A model generated the notes under the pieces. That model did not search any database, had not been told where the DNA came from, and saw only the letters and a program-made list of their open reading frames with translations. The translations under genes and the position numbers were made by a program. Shown piece by piece: positions 51,635 to 64,000 of a stretch of 64,000 nucleotides of DNA. Source of the DNA: Pampus argenteus (taxonomy: Eukaryota > Chordata > Actinopteri > Scombriformes > Stromateidae); contig CM072862.1 in NCBI GenBank assembly GCA_036937835.1, positions 21,717,001 through 21,781,000 of the forward strand. The letters run 5' to 3'. Position 1 is the stretch's first letter. Every line of letters starts with the position of its first letter.

Positions 51635-54600
51635 CATTATGATATTAAAATTAAGATGACAAGACGAGTCTCAAAGCAAGGCGGTAAATAAGACCGGGGA
51701 GAGGAAACAGAAAGACCTCCATGTTCATAATCCTTGAATTGAACTTTAGATTTGGCACACAGTTTGACATTTAGCATTTTCCAATTCTTCATGGTTTTCT
51801 CCGTCGGCACATTTTCCAATAAACAATTTACTTTAGTGACAATTGTACCGTGAATGTTGCAGGCTTCAGATTGAGACATGACATCAGTATTAACAAAAAC
51901 TGAGTGCTGATTCATGTGGACACGACCACAACCATTTAACCTACCGAGAATTGACTGAGCAGAGAAAAAAAAAAAAGAAAGAAAAAAAAATCACCGAAAC
52001 GTAAATAACAAATTACATGCAAAGAAAAGAATTCATGTTTTACCACACACTCTTCCCTCTTGGACGCTACACTAGCACTATGTAGAACCTCCACAGACTG
52101 CTAGTGCTATATGAGATTTTACAGAAGTTTCATTGGATCTGTTTTAACCTTTTTGTATTACTGCTTGGTCTGGAAACCTAAATTTGTCCAATAAGAACAG
52201 ACCTGGTAGTCTTGTTAAAATAGCCAGTAAGATTTCAGGGAGGAGTCAGGCCGAACTCTTGCTCATTTTATAACAGGCACGTCCTTAGGAAGGTTAATGC
52301 TGCCAGGAGCATCCGATGTCTCCACTCCAGAGACATTTTAAGCCCTCGAGATGTCGTTTCAGGGCACCCGTGTGGACGACTAAAAGATTTCATGTTTTCT
52401 ATTGATATGCTTAATGGCAAATAGCACTTTGGCTGCACTTCCCTTGTATATTTGCAAACTTGCACATTTAAACTCTTGTACGTTTGTGCTTGGTACGGAT
52501 TTTCCTGCTCTAGATGCGTGTTTTATCGTGTTGATGTGTTGCTGATGCCATCTTTTGTATTCTGTCTTCATGTAAACCCTGTCTGCAAAACAAAGAAAAC
52601 AAATTAATAAGTTATAAGAATATTAACATGTCATTAAGGTAAATGCGTTGAGGTAATATAGCAGTCCGGCAGTGTACAAAACAATGTAATAAATACTTAT
52701 AGACAAATAGCTTCACAGTATGTTGAACTGCTGAAATACCCCGATGATGCCACCAATAGGATGTGTGTTCCGTTAAAAATGCATCTGCACAGATATTAAA
52801 ACATGCAAGCATATACGATATAATATCATACATAAAACTGACCCAAACACAAAAACACAACCTGCATGCACAAAATAAAACAGCATGTTTTCTCTATTCA
52901 TTCATGTGTCGTATTATAAATACGGACTGAATTAGAGGTTTCTATGTAAACTCTCAACTGTTCAGATTCAGAAACTCAAAGTGCGTATTTTAGAACCGCT
53001 TTCTCTTTTAACGCCACTAAGGCAGAGCGTTGTGTTGTTATAAGCAAGGCTTTGCTTTTTTCTGATACATGAACAGATATGGTAAGCAGTTAAGACTGTG
53101 ATCCCTAACAGCTGTTCGTGCATTAAATGGGATCAGAGTATTCCCCCCACAGTGAAGCACAACACTGGTTCACATTTTTTAACAAGGCCGATTACACCAG
53201 CCTTAATGCACTGCAACTGCCTACAGCATCTAAAAAATGTGCCTGCCAACAAATCAATCCATGTTCAAACAAAAAAATTTTGGCAGGGCTTTTTTTATTT
53301 TTTTATTTTATTTCCCACAATATGATGCAGCCGGCGTGTGCTGTAATTACACAGGTATTAACTGACATGTTCACAGTCATCAGGCATTGAGTAAAAGAGA
53401 AGAATAAAAAAATCATTTTGATGTCATCGGCATCAGGTTTAACTGAAGATATTTCATTCACAATACACTAAAGCACAAACACATTTACTGGAAAAAAAGG
53501 CCGAGAAACTCGTGTCTCAGACCAGGCAGCGGTGATGACCTGAGCTGTGACCATGTGTCACCTTTTACTGCACTAACACTCAGTGTGTCATCAAGACCCA
53601 GGAAGAGACACTTCAAAGAGCTGAGCAGAGTGTGTGTGTGACACTGCGTATATGTGTGCAGCGTTAACAGAGTACTGCAAAGCCTGCTGTCACAGACAAA
53701 GCTTCACTATTCCTCTTTGTACACTACTGCACATGGTGAGTACAGCCTCAAAACACTGTTGTTTTAGTGAGACAATATTTAATAGTGAAGAGTGCATATT
53801 TAGACACACGTGATCTGTATAATTCAAGGAAAAATTAATTTAAACTACAGACGTAGGGAGATAAAACATATTTTTTATTTGGCGAGATTATGTTCTTCTA
53901 AACATGAAAATATTACTTATTCTAACAACTTGAATTAGATCAATCAAACTGATCGCTAGACTGCTTATGATTGAGATAAGGTGATATTCCGTAGGATCTA
54001 TATGAAATATTGTATATGAACTGTTTCCATTGAACTGGTTTTTACAGGCTATTTAACAAAAAAGAAATCTTGATACTTTAATGTTGCACTATTGTGCTGT
54101 GTGTGTGTGTGCATGCATGCGTGCGTGTGTGTGTGGGTTTGTAAGCTACAGTTATTTATAGTTGGAGCTAATGTTGTGAGGCTCCATCCCTAGAGATCCC
54201 TAATTATCATGGAATTTAGAAAGCAAAAGCTAAACCCAAACAGTCTAAAACAGTGCTAAGAATAGACTGACCTTAGACATAATCCATTCTCCAAGCATAA
54301 ATGCAGTCATATCACTAGAAGACAGGGTAAAGAGCAGGAATGCTTTTAGAGTGTGGAGAGCAGACCCGGTATGGAGGCAGATGTCTCAACAGTAATAGTG
54401 GAAACTATCATAAATTCTTTATCTGGAAGTGCTAACACTTCTAGAGGTTCTTGAGAAACAGATAAATCACAGAGCAATATTCCTGTCCTGCGTAGCAGAG
54501 ATTGTAAACAAGTTGTTGAACAACTGCTTATTTGATGAATTTACAGACAACAATGTGTCAGGTGATTTGATATATACTTTTTTAATTGCTTGCAAGCTCT

Positions 54601-56199
54601 TATAGAGGCCTACAATGTTGTATTTGGTTGAGGAAATAGAGGAATGAACCAAATTCTAGAGAAATAAAGATAAAAGTGAAACCAAAACAATGCAAAATTA
54701 CTTCTAAAGAGATGACTTCATCTTTAGTTATATGACTAGTGAATGGTGCAACGGTGTAGGGAAGGTTAGACACAAGCCAAAATGGGAACGTCAATGTATG
54801 TTTCTGGCTTACACACAGCAAGGCTCCGAGAAGCCGGAGGAAAGTCTGAATTTGGAGTTGGAAGCTTGAATGTTTGCGTGTTACGCAGCAATCATCCAAA
54901 CACACACACAGACTCTACTGGCTTCAGCAACCTTCAACATAACATTCAGCAATGGGAATCAAATAAAACGGAGTTGTAAGATTTTAAACGCTAAACCTCC
55001 ACTCGTCAAAACAGCAAATAACTCAAAAGAAGAAGAAAGAGAGAAAGAGAGAAAGAGAGAAACAAACAAAGAAGTGAGGCGGACTGATGGGAGTAAAGGC
55101 ATACAGTCATTGAGACTTAAAGAGGCTCACTCACGCAGGTCTATTGTGCCTGCCTCACAGGCACTGCACTTCCTATGCTACTGTAAACTCGAGACAATCC
55201 CGGGCCTTTGATCCTTGAACTGCAACAGGCATTCAAGCTATAAAATTAAATGATCTGCACACACACACACACCTATATGTATGCACACATATGCACACAC
55301 ACACACATACGCTAGATTCAAGTAAAAGCAAATTCTGATTTATCTACAGTGAAAACACAACATGAAGTGTCAACTAAGCACACACACATGGGGATTTATA
55401 GTCTTGGTTTCCAGGAATGCAAATAGCCTGTTGAAGCCTTTTGATGCTCTTAAAGTGGCATCACTTTACAACTGCAGTGATATTACTATCACTACTGCAA
55501 GGTAAACCAACGAAGAAAGAAGTAGAAGACAACGAAATGTCTAAAATAAACTAAATGAGTGATTTAAAATGCGACATGGTCTAAAGCAGATCATTTTACA
55601 GTCTCAGAGCTCCAGTGGCAAAAACTTCTCTTTTTCCCCCATCATGCAAGGTCAATGATTAACCTGTGAACTTGGGGTTCTTGTAAAACTCTACAAAGGT
55701 TTACATTTAACCGCAGCAAACAACTATTACATACGTGTTCCAGCTACAGGCAACAGTACTCATTAGCTACCTAAATGAATGCCTTTATATCTTATAGCAT
55801 ACGTTTTTAATAAAAAGCAGTTCTCGTAGACATCATTTCCTTGTTTCCAATGACCCAAGGTGGGAACAAGGATCACAGGTTGAACAACTGCTTATTTAGT
55901 AATACATACCCACCATTCTTGAAGCATCCGACCTCATACCAACTTCCCTGAAAGGGGTTTAGCGTGTGGATGAGTGACAGTACAGGAAGTGACTTTCCCC
56001 CAGGAGGTTACTGATTGAAATAGTGAGAAATGCACTTCTACTTCCAACATTGCACACAAGCTGTGTCATGATGGCAACAGGATAGTGAAATAATCCCAGA
56101 TGTCCTTTTTCCTCAGCTCTTCTTAGGAAATCCTGAGGTGTCAGGATATCTAATCCTTCAAATATGCTCTGGGTCTGCACCAGGGTCTGCACACAGTTG

Positions 56200-57110
56200 G
56201 ACACAGCAGAAATACCTCCACATGGAGGAATACTGATCAGACACCTGAACCACCGCCACTGTCTCCTTTCAATGTGAACAGTTGTACTCTGTAGTTCTTT
56301 TTGAGGACCTCACCTCCTGCCTGCTGGACTTTTTACCACCATATTGGCCTCAGTCAAAGAGATAAAGAAGGTTTCTCTTGATTCCTCCAGTTATGTTAGT
56401 GCGTTTTCCAGGACACTACTTGGCTGGCTAGATAATCCAAGTTGCTGTTTAGTGCTTAGACACATTTATAAGCCAAAAACTTCTAATTCTGCAGTGTAAA
56501 TGCATATTGGCAATGCTCAAGGAGAGTCTCCAACACAGCAGAACTCAGCTGGGAATGCTGTATATCGCCAAATCTACCCCATGCCTTTTACCTTGAGCAT
56601 CTCTGGGAAAGGACAAGGTTCAGCTGGTACGGTGTGTTATGGTGAAGCCAACTACATCTAGTTGGTATTGCACAACCTTGCTCCTTCCCCGACCAAAAGA
56701 GGTGATATTCCAAAGCCAAGGGTCAGTCCTCCAAGGACCTCACCTTTGCCTGTCACCCGACTGGCATGGCACTATAACCCAACACATATCCTTGCAGAAA
56801 GCGAGCCCACATGGAGACCCTGCATTGTTTTTGAGCATGACCAGGCACCATGAGCACGGTTACCAAGGTCTCGCTCGCAAGCCTTACAGGCCTGTCTAAA
56901 GTAGGGGGCCCAGTTTCGCAGCTCCAGGCAAGGTCACTTGTTCTATTGAGGCCAATTCCTAGGAGTCTTTGAATCGCTTTTTAGTCCGGCCCCTCTCCTG
57001 GAAGAGATTCGCCTTAGGGGACCCTACCAGGTGCTACCTGCCTGACAACACAGGTCCTAGGTCACGCAAACCCCTCCACAATGAAAAGTTGTCATTCATT
57101 GAGAGTAATT
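56200..57110 (+). mobile_element. Highly degenerate dispersed retroelement-like repeat
   Basis: Landmarks: cctgaaccaccgccactgtc then tcctttcaatgtgaacag; tggtattgcacaaccttgct; gtgatattccaaagccaagg; gggaccctaccaggtgctac; acacaggtcctaggtcacgc and aaacccctccac. Together, in this order, they match a widespread teleost repeat that I know from non-LTR element contexts. Frames are broken and the family is not assigned. Confidence 0.5.
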
Positions 57111-57999
57111 CTGATAAAGCATTTTGTTTTTATCCAAGAGTCAAAAATATATCGCTTGTAAAGTATATATACAGGTTTGGCATTAATTCCAATAACTAAG
57201 TGATAAGTTAAGTGGTGTTTCCCTGGCCTATGCAAGACCAGAGTGTGAACTGTCTCTGAGGTAATAGATGGGACAGAGTGACACCTAATAGATCAGGTCT
57301 TTACGACCACTAGATGAGAAGGAGACCTGCTGCGGCCATAAGTCCCCTTCTCTCAGGCTCGTAACCCTGACCTCCCCAGGGGTGCACGTCATTAGGGCCC
57401 ATATAAACTTTTGAAGTTGTGAGTGAAGGAAAGGCCAGGTATGTAAGGCAATAAATTGTGACTTTAAATACAAACACAAAAAGTGAAATAGCGCACGACC
57501 CCTGACACAAAGATGACTACTTCTGAGCAGTTATGTCTTCTGTTTTTCTCCTTTTGGATGGATACCTGCCAGCCGTAACTTATTGCTTCCCACTATTACA
57601 CTCAATAAGAATGAAAACTAAAGGCTTTCTTTGAAGTTTTTTTCTTCTTCTTCTTCTTTTTACTTGAGTCAATAAATCTGTAACAATGATTTAGTAGGAA
57701 AAAAAAGTAAAACCACTTATTGATTGTGACATTTAAAATGATAGGGAAGAGATCGCCTAAAGCTGTCATTAGAGCAGATATCCTAACCAATTTTCTTAAG
57801 TGAATGTGAGTCCACATCGGATCTATTTGAAAGCAAGATGTTTTTTTGGAAAAGCGGACAGGTTGCAGTAAGTTCTGCAAGAGTGAGTGTACATGCAAAT
57901 GTTTTTAAAAGTATTTGGGAGCGCATACCAAGAAGAGCCTGCAATTCTAAGAGTTTATAGCTCCCTCTCATGTTCAGTGGGTGAGTGACAATAGAGGCG

Positions 58000-58321
58000 T
58001 GGGTAGGGTGTTACTCCATTGCATCGTGGCCAGGGACAGCTGACTGGTTGGGATCTAATTGCTCTCAAGTGAGGTCAGCAGGAGGCATTTATCTAAGCAG
58101 AGTGCACAGTGACAGTGGAAGATGCACAGAGTCAGCCTGCCAGAGTCAGGGAGACATCCATGGGAACTGACAGAAGCTCCCAGCTCTTGCTTAGATTTAC
58201 CGCATTACTGGGCTTGTTTCATAACTGAGACTACAATTTTAAAACTAAAGGCTCTTCAAATTACAACTCTTGCTGAAAGGAAACACATCTGTAACAACTC
58301 CTGTCATCACTCAGAGCACAT
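58000..58321 (+). promoter_or_regulatory. Candidate fgf7 non-coding first exon / 5' UTR (3' edge at 58321)
   Basis: A strong donor, cacat then gtaagtca, follows 58321. A strong acceptor (T-rich tract, then aatag) ends at 58709, just ahead of the start-codon exon. Splicing these removes a 388-nt intron and gives fgf7 a non-coding leader exon, as in other vertebrates. The left edge and transcription start were not determined. Confidence 0.4.
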
Positions 58322-59071
58322 GTAAGTCATTAAACTACATATTTAATTGTATTTTTTTTTTTCAAGAAAAACAAATATAGATTTGTTTTGTTTGAACGTG
58401 TGTATGCATGTTGATACAGAATAGATTAGAAATCAAAGAATAGTGACTAGCCACTACCAGAGGGGTTGATATTAGAGGGGTTGATGTAATATTTCACTGT
58501 CCTGGGTCCATGACAGGGAGGCATATGCCTGTCACTACTAGGAAATGTATAATAAAAAAACAGAATAAAGAAGTAAGTTATTTGAAAATAATTAAACATA
58601 TCATTAATGGATTTTTTTAAAATCTACTTGAACAATATGTTGTTTCAGTTATTTTTTCCCACTGCAATACCATTATAAACTTTTTTTTCTTCTTTTTTTT
58701 TTTTAATAGTGACATCCTGCATAACATTTCCTGAAGTGCATTATGATGTCCCGTGTCGGACTATGTTCTCAAGAGGATGGAGCAGTCAACGCACACCATC
58801 ACTGAGGACTGAAGAGAGGCATCATCTCATAACACTATCACCCATCTTCTGCTTCAGACCATCCTCCAGCCTCATCCAACTCTAACCAGCTTCAAACTGT
58901 CTCCTCCACAAACACCCACTAGGAATCCCTGCTGCAGAAACGGGGGCCCATAGGTCTCAACACAAGGGTCGTCAGTCAGGGTTTAGGGGGTTGCTGGGTT
59001 GAGGGACAGAGCACAGATCTCTTCTCAAATTTCAGTATGTTGTTCATTGATCCCCACTGCATTGTATTATA

Positions 59072-62000
59072 ATGCGCAAATGGATGCTGACATGGAACCT
59101 TCAAAATCTGTTCTCTGGACTGTACCTGCATGCAATCTTCCTGTTCGGCAGTGTGTGTGTAGTCTACAGTGACTGCACTCCAGAGCAACTCGCCGCAATC
59201 ATGAACTGCACTAAACACGAGCGCCACACCAGGAACTATGACTACATGGAGGGGGGAGATGTGCGCATCCGACAGCTTTTCAGCCGCACCCAGTGGTTCC
59301 TAACAATTGATGACTATGGCAACATCAATGGGACTCAAGATCCCACCAACTGCTACAGTAAGGATGGCCGTTTTTGTCTTATTATAACACCAGCGATTCA
59401 CTATGTGCACCTCTACATTTGTTAGTAATAGCAAAATTATTATTTTGTTTCCAGATTTTATGTTCCACGTGTGAATTAACTTAGCCTCAGCTTAGCCTGT
59501 CAAGGTGACAGGAGCACGTGGGAGGTGATATTGTACAAAGTTCTTGTCAATCTAATCACAGTGTTAATGGGTCATGTGGTCTCTGTTAGCGCTGCCAAAG
59601 TGACAGAGGTAAAATGAAGCAGGTGGGAGCTTTTGGCCTGGTAAACCATAACACTATCCAAACACAGCCTGTAATGAAGTAAACTGAGTGGGCTTGTAGA
59701 CAGGTGTCTGTGACCTCAAACTCACACTGGCAGACTCACATTTGTTCAGCCTGATGACTTTTCCACAAACACGCAGCGTCAGGATAATGTCTTAGGGCAA
59801 AGAATCGTCCCAAGTCAGAATATTGAAAATATCAGGAATGGAAAAATGCATAATAACCAACATCTCACACCATAGTCACCATACTGTGTTTAGCAGAAGT
59901 GTAAACCTTATCTCAAAGAATCAATCTCCATAATATTTCCTTATTATCAAAATTACTGATTCGTACAATCCAATGCAAATATTTGCCAAATAATGTCTCA
60001 GTTTTCCAATTAACTATGCCTCACTGATTTAATAAAGGAAATTGTTAAAGTTGTTTATTTTAAGCCAACGTTTTAGTACTGGAAATCTCGGTCATCGTGA
60101 GGATGTTTTAAGTAGTTATCATTTCCTCCTATCTGACAGTGTGGCTGCAGCTGGAATGCTGGCATTACAGGGAAATGCCTCAAAGTGGATGGAAAAGATT
60201 CTTGTGCAACACTTGGCAATGAAAGTTAAAAAAAAAAACATATGTGGCTGACTATAGCATGCAAAAAGCATAGAGAAATTTAACCAACAAGCCTTTTGAA
60301 GAGACCAGCATGGTGCAGCTATATGGTGCATATGTATATATATATATATATATATATAATTATCAGGATTCATACGTTTTAAATACAGGGAACAAAAAGT
60401 CCTGAAAATCAGATTGTATAAATATTTTTTTTTTCTTTTTCAAAAAGAGCAAAAACAATAAGTAAGAAAGAAAGAAACCAACATGAGAAAGTTGAAGCAG
60501 AATTATTTTTGGCTCCAACTTGAGTGTGGCTTTGCTACAAAAAACAAAAAAAAACAAAAAAAAACAAACAAACAACTTTTTCTCTAGCTTAATTACATTT
60601 CAAAGAGTTGTGTAGAAATCAAAATACACTTGTGTACCTACAATGTTATGAGGAAATAAAAAGTCTGACACTGATATTGGGCATTATAGAAACAGAGTGC
60701 TGTAATCATGCAATCATTTTAAAAGGAATCACATGTGTGCTCTGGTTAGGGCTGTTGCAACAGTATATTTCTCTCTAAATGTGTAACAATATCCTCTAAA
60801 CTAAACAGACCCATGGTACATGTAAGATAACAGATGGATTTACTCATTTACCAAATAGTAAATGTTAATGAATAACACATGTAGGTGTGGGTTTAAATAT
60901 AAATTCATGGTATATCTCAATTTGAGTTTGACCAAAATGTGATAATGAGTCTAATAGAGGAGCAGATAAACAACTTCCAGGCAATCAACAAATCCGGGAA
61001 TAACTTGACAGTAACTCTATGATCTGCATGAGATGTGTTGTAATATGATTTAGCACTCAGATTGTGGCTTAATATATCTGGTATCAGGTGCAGTCAGATA
61101 AGAAATAACTGAGAGTCTGTTGTTAAAATGACTGTAATACTGAAAAATAGACAATCTGATAAATATATGGAATAAGTTGTAGTTTCAGTGTCAATATACA
61201 GTCGATCGATAGTCGATTTCATTTAAAGACAGAGTGAATAAATGTCACCTATGTGTAATGATAAGGTATTATTAGTATGTAGCAGTCAAAATTATTACAA
61301 AGGTGCACGTCAAGTCAGTTTTTTTTTTGTTTTATATAGCGTCAAATCACAACAAAAGTTGTCTCACAACACATAGAGCAGGTCTAGACTGTGCTCTTTA
61401 ATTTACCATGAACAAGCACTTGGCAACAGCAGCAAGGAAAATCTCCCCTTTAATGGGAAGAAACCTCCTTGAAAAGAGGCAGGGCGGAGAGATACAGAGA
61501 TACACAGCAGTGACAATAACAACGAAGAGTAGAAATAAAGCTAATATAAAAATAATAATACAAACACAAGAATGCACTATTCCCTACAAGTTAGTTACCC
61601 ACAAGAGCGTTTGTTTCACTATAGGCTGAACCAGTGCAAAAAAAAAATCTGTTCAAGCTAAAGACAGTGTGAGCCAAAATGTTAACGATATATATATATA
61701 TATATATATATATATGGATTGGACAGTACGCACCAATGAATGATTAATTAGGGAATAAATAGTAAAAAAAATGACTTGTGCAAATGATGAGTCCCAAGAA
61801 ATAAAATGCAACAGTGCAATAGAAAAGCGTAGGTTAAATGAATATGAGCACACAGTGATATTCAGACAAATAGTGTAAGAAGAGCGCAAACAACATTCCA
61901 AGATTGGGAAACTGCCATCTGGTTGTGATCTAGCAAACAGTAAAATGAAGCATGCTCAATGTCCGTCTGAAAAGCTTTAATATACTTCTTCCCTTTTTTT

Positions 62001-62373
62001 CCTCCTGCGTGTCCAACGGGAAGAGTTTCTGCAATATGTACAAATTAACTCGTGTCTATATTTAAAAAAATAAAAATAAAATCTGTCATCGGCACCATGT
62101 TGGGGCCCTGACGTCAATATATTTGTATTAATATGTTTTACCGTAACAGATTTAGCAGAACTGGGATAATAATTATTTAGATTTACAAAAGCTATGCCCA
62201 ATATATATAAAAGTTTTGTTTTCGACAGTGACAAGTTAAGGAAAGATAGATACACGAAACTGGGGAGCTGATTTGAAATACTCGTGCCTTTTAGACTTGG
62301 CTAGCATAGTCTGGGTAGCTATATTGCTGATGCATAATCTGCATTTATATGTCCTTTTGAAATGGTACACTGT

Positions 62374-62407
<34 letters not shown>

Positions 62408-63169
62408 AAATGTAGCGTGCAAAGCGTATGCAAGGGAGGTAGTTTTCTAATCCCAGGGGAGTGAGCCCTAATCTGTCTCCCATATGTGCTATGGCATAGG
62501 TTGTGGTTTGTGTAATGGCCACCCAGGCCAAGCTAATAAGGCTTAAATAAAGCCAGAAAAAACCACAGACTGATTAGCCAGAAGAGCTTCCATCCCGTTT
62601 TGTTAATGAAGACAAATGTTGAGAGCAGCGTGGAGTAAAAACTGGACGTCAACAATGTCTTATCTGTCTTGTGATATGTCTTATTTTTCAGGTATCCTGG
62701 AGATCAGGACAGTGTCTGAGGGAGGCATACTGGCTATCAAAGGCGTAAAGAGTCAGTATTATATCTCCATGAGCAAGGCTGGACAGCTGCAAGGCAAGGT
62801 AATACCTCAGTGAGAAAGATCATACAGGTGTTTTCAGATAATCTATAATCAAGGAGGGATAAAACAAACTCCACAAAACCGAGTTTTGCCTATAAAAAAA
62901 ATAAATGTTGGCAACAGCAGATTGTTTTGTAGTAACGCTGCAATGTGTTATCGTTACAGAGGATCTACAACGATAACTGCAACTTCAAGGAGGTTTTTCT
63001 AGAAAACTACTTCAACGCTTACTCGTCTGCAAAGTGGACTAAAAAAGACATGTTCATAGCCCTGTCTCAGAAGGGAAGGCCGATGCGAGGGAAGAAGACC
63101 AAGCGGGAGCATGTAGCATCTCACTTCATCCCCATGAAATGCAGGGAGGAGGAGAGGAGGGTGGACTGA
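59072..63169 (+). CDS. fgf7: Fibroblast growth factor 7 (keratinocyte growth factor), complete, 3 coding exons, 200 aa
   Basis: Secreted FGF that signals from mesenchyme to epithelium, mainly through the FGFR2 IIIb splice form with heparan sulfate. Coding exons: 59072-59357, 62692-62798 and 62960-63169. They total 603 nt with phases 1 and 0 at the joints. The start-codon exon probably begins at 58710 after an aatag acceptor. MRKWMLTW resembles the mammalian FGF7 start. A hydrophobic signal segment (about residues 12-32) is followed by a glycosylation site (NCT) and ERHTRNYDYMEGGD, typical of FGF7/10/22. The beta-trefoil core includes LFSRTQWFL, ILAIKGVKSQYY, NCNFKEVFLEN and YSSAKWT. The heparin-binding loop is RPMRGKKTKRE. 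The tail after HFIPM is a little longer than in mammals (200 against 194 aa as I recall it). FGF10 and FGF22 are the alternatives; the start and the synteny favour FGF7. Confidence 0.94.
60335..60358. repeat. (AT)n microsatellite in fgf7 intron 1
   Basis: About 24 bp of AT dinucleotides. A second AT run lies at 61689-61714 in the same intron. The 3.3-kb intron shows no further exon. Confidence 0.95.
61328..61480. mobile_element. Dispersed repeat fragment in fgf7 intron 1
   Basis: tatatagcgtcaaatcacaa, catagagcaggtctagactg, aagcacttggcaacagcagc and gggaagaaacctcc follow each other as in a very common teleost repeat. The ORF over it (61408-61629) is part of the repeat, not a gene. Confidence 0.65.
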
Positions 63170-63482
63170 AAGAGCAGAGGACCGATGAGTCGCAAGTTGT
63201 GTATGATCTCAGTCACATATTATATATGTTAATAGACACATGTAAACTCCTTACCGACGCCACGCTCCACTCTTCTTCAAGTTGTAGATTAGTTATGTAA
63301 TTTTTCTATAATATGTTGTCATTTTCGTGACAGAAAACAACAGAAAAATATCCCAAACATCAGATAAGACACGAAAAAAAATACTGAAATATTTGAAATA
63401 TCTTAAATTGTTTTTCATGAGCTGCAACACGACTAGAGTCTACTCGATGTTATTGTTATTTTGAGTAACATATTGTATTTCT

Positions 63483-63515
<33 letters not shown>

Positions 63516-63753
63516 CAGTTATGTGATTTCTTTTGAAACAGTCAAATGTATCATGCACATGCATACAATTAGGACTGTATCCTTTTCTAAAGATGATCTG
63601 CAAACATCCAGATGAGGAGACCTGTGTGATCAGACAGACGGAGAACAGAGATGCTGTAAGATGTGCTGAAGCAAGCTGGACTTGTCTTTTTTTTTTTCTT
63701 TTTTTTTTACTGGTACAAGTGCTCAGATTACACAAAAACAGAGGTACAATAAA
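63170..63753 (+). other. fgf7 3' untranslated region
   Basis: Follows the TGA at 63167-63169. Contains a 29-nt poly(A) tract at 63487-63515 and an AATAAA signal at 63748-63753, the best candidate for the transcript end. Confidence 0.5.
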
Positions 63754-64000
63754 TAAGATGCATGTTTCGTGAAAAGCTGTAGGATGATCTGTTTTCATCT
63801 GTCTGTCTGTCGTCTCTGCATTGTAGACCAGACTCAAAAGACTAAAATATGCTGCTGCTGCTGCTGAAAAGAAATCCAGATTAAAATACAAAGTGAACAA
63901 CACGATAAAGCCGTGCTTTATATATCCTTCCACCAGAGTTAATTGTCCCTGTTAAGACGTTGCCATATTTCACTGTGTAAACCAACAATGTAAGCAGTAC

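Larger units (their letters stand above)
50764..57999. other. Gene-poor interval between the LTR element and fgf7
   Basis: No recognised exon on either strand. Holds a GA microsatellite (51601-51630), GT/CA tracts near 54.1 and 55.26-55.31 kb, and the degenerate repeat at 56200-57110. The ORF at 51637-51915 (minus) has no family resemblance and is not called. Regulatory sequence for fgf7 is likely near the right end. Confidence 0.55.

Noticed and set aside
51637..51915. 92-aa minus-strand ORF next to the GA repeat
   Set aside because: No similarity that I recognise and no flanking splice sites or partner exons.

Overview
This window is nuclear DNA from a ray-finned fish (teleost). The genes have many short exons with GT/AG junctions. 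The best protein matches, from memory of the families, are vertebrate SHC4, SECISBP2L, COPS2 and FGF7. The non-coding DNA is full of CA/GT and AT microsatellites and of dispersed repeats common in teleosts. Gene order and strands (shc4-, secisbp2l-, cops2-, fgf7+) match the human 15q21 block, but GALK2 and FAM227B, which lie between COPS2 and FGF7 in human, were not found here. All exon boundaries were read by hand from splice signals, reading phase and family similarity.

Layout. 102-4626 (-): the first five coding exons of shc4, a Shc-type adaptor whose 3' part continues off the left edge. About 7.2-21.5 kb (-): complete secisbp2l, 19 coding exons, 1134 codons plus stop, with consistent phase at every junction. 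22.4-28.4 kb (-): complete cops2 (COP9 signalosome subunit 2), 13 exons, 443 aa. 28.5-45.2 kb: gene-poor, with repeats and no recognised exon. 45,229-50,758 (-): an apparently intact Ty3/Gypsy chromodomain retrotransposon. It has two 494-bp LTRs identical by eye, a 5-bp target-site duplication and one uninterrupted 1480-aa gag-pol frame. 50.8-58.0 kb: gene-poor, with a degenerate repeat. 58.0-63.8 kb (+): complete fgf7, three coding exons, 200 aa, with a probable upstream non-coding exon.

The main items for a second look are these. (1) The retrotransposon looks very young and carries the signature of Tf1/sushi-type self-priming: a 10-nt PBS complementary to an LTR segment just downstream of a TATA-like box. 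(2) secisbp2l contains a 184-bp inverted duplication of its own exon 8 plus flanking intron, flanking exons 3-7, which could fold the pre-mRNA. (3) Retroposon and microsatellite DNA sits at splice sites in secisbp2l and shc4. No tRNA, rRNA or CRISPR array was seen. Apart from the self-priming LTR element, nothing amounts to an undescribed molecular system.
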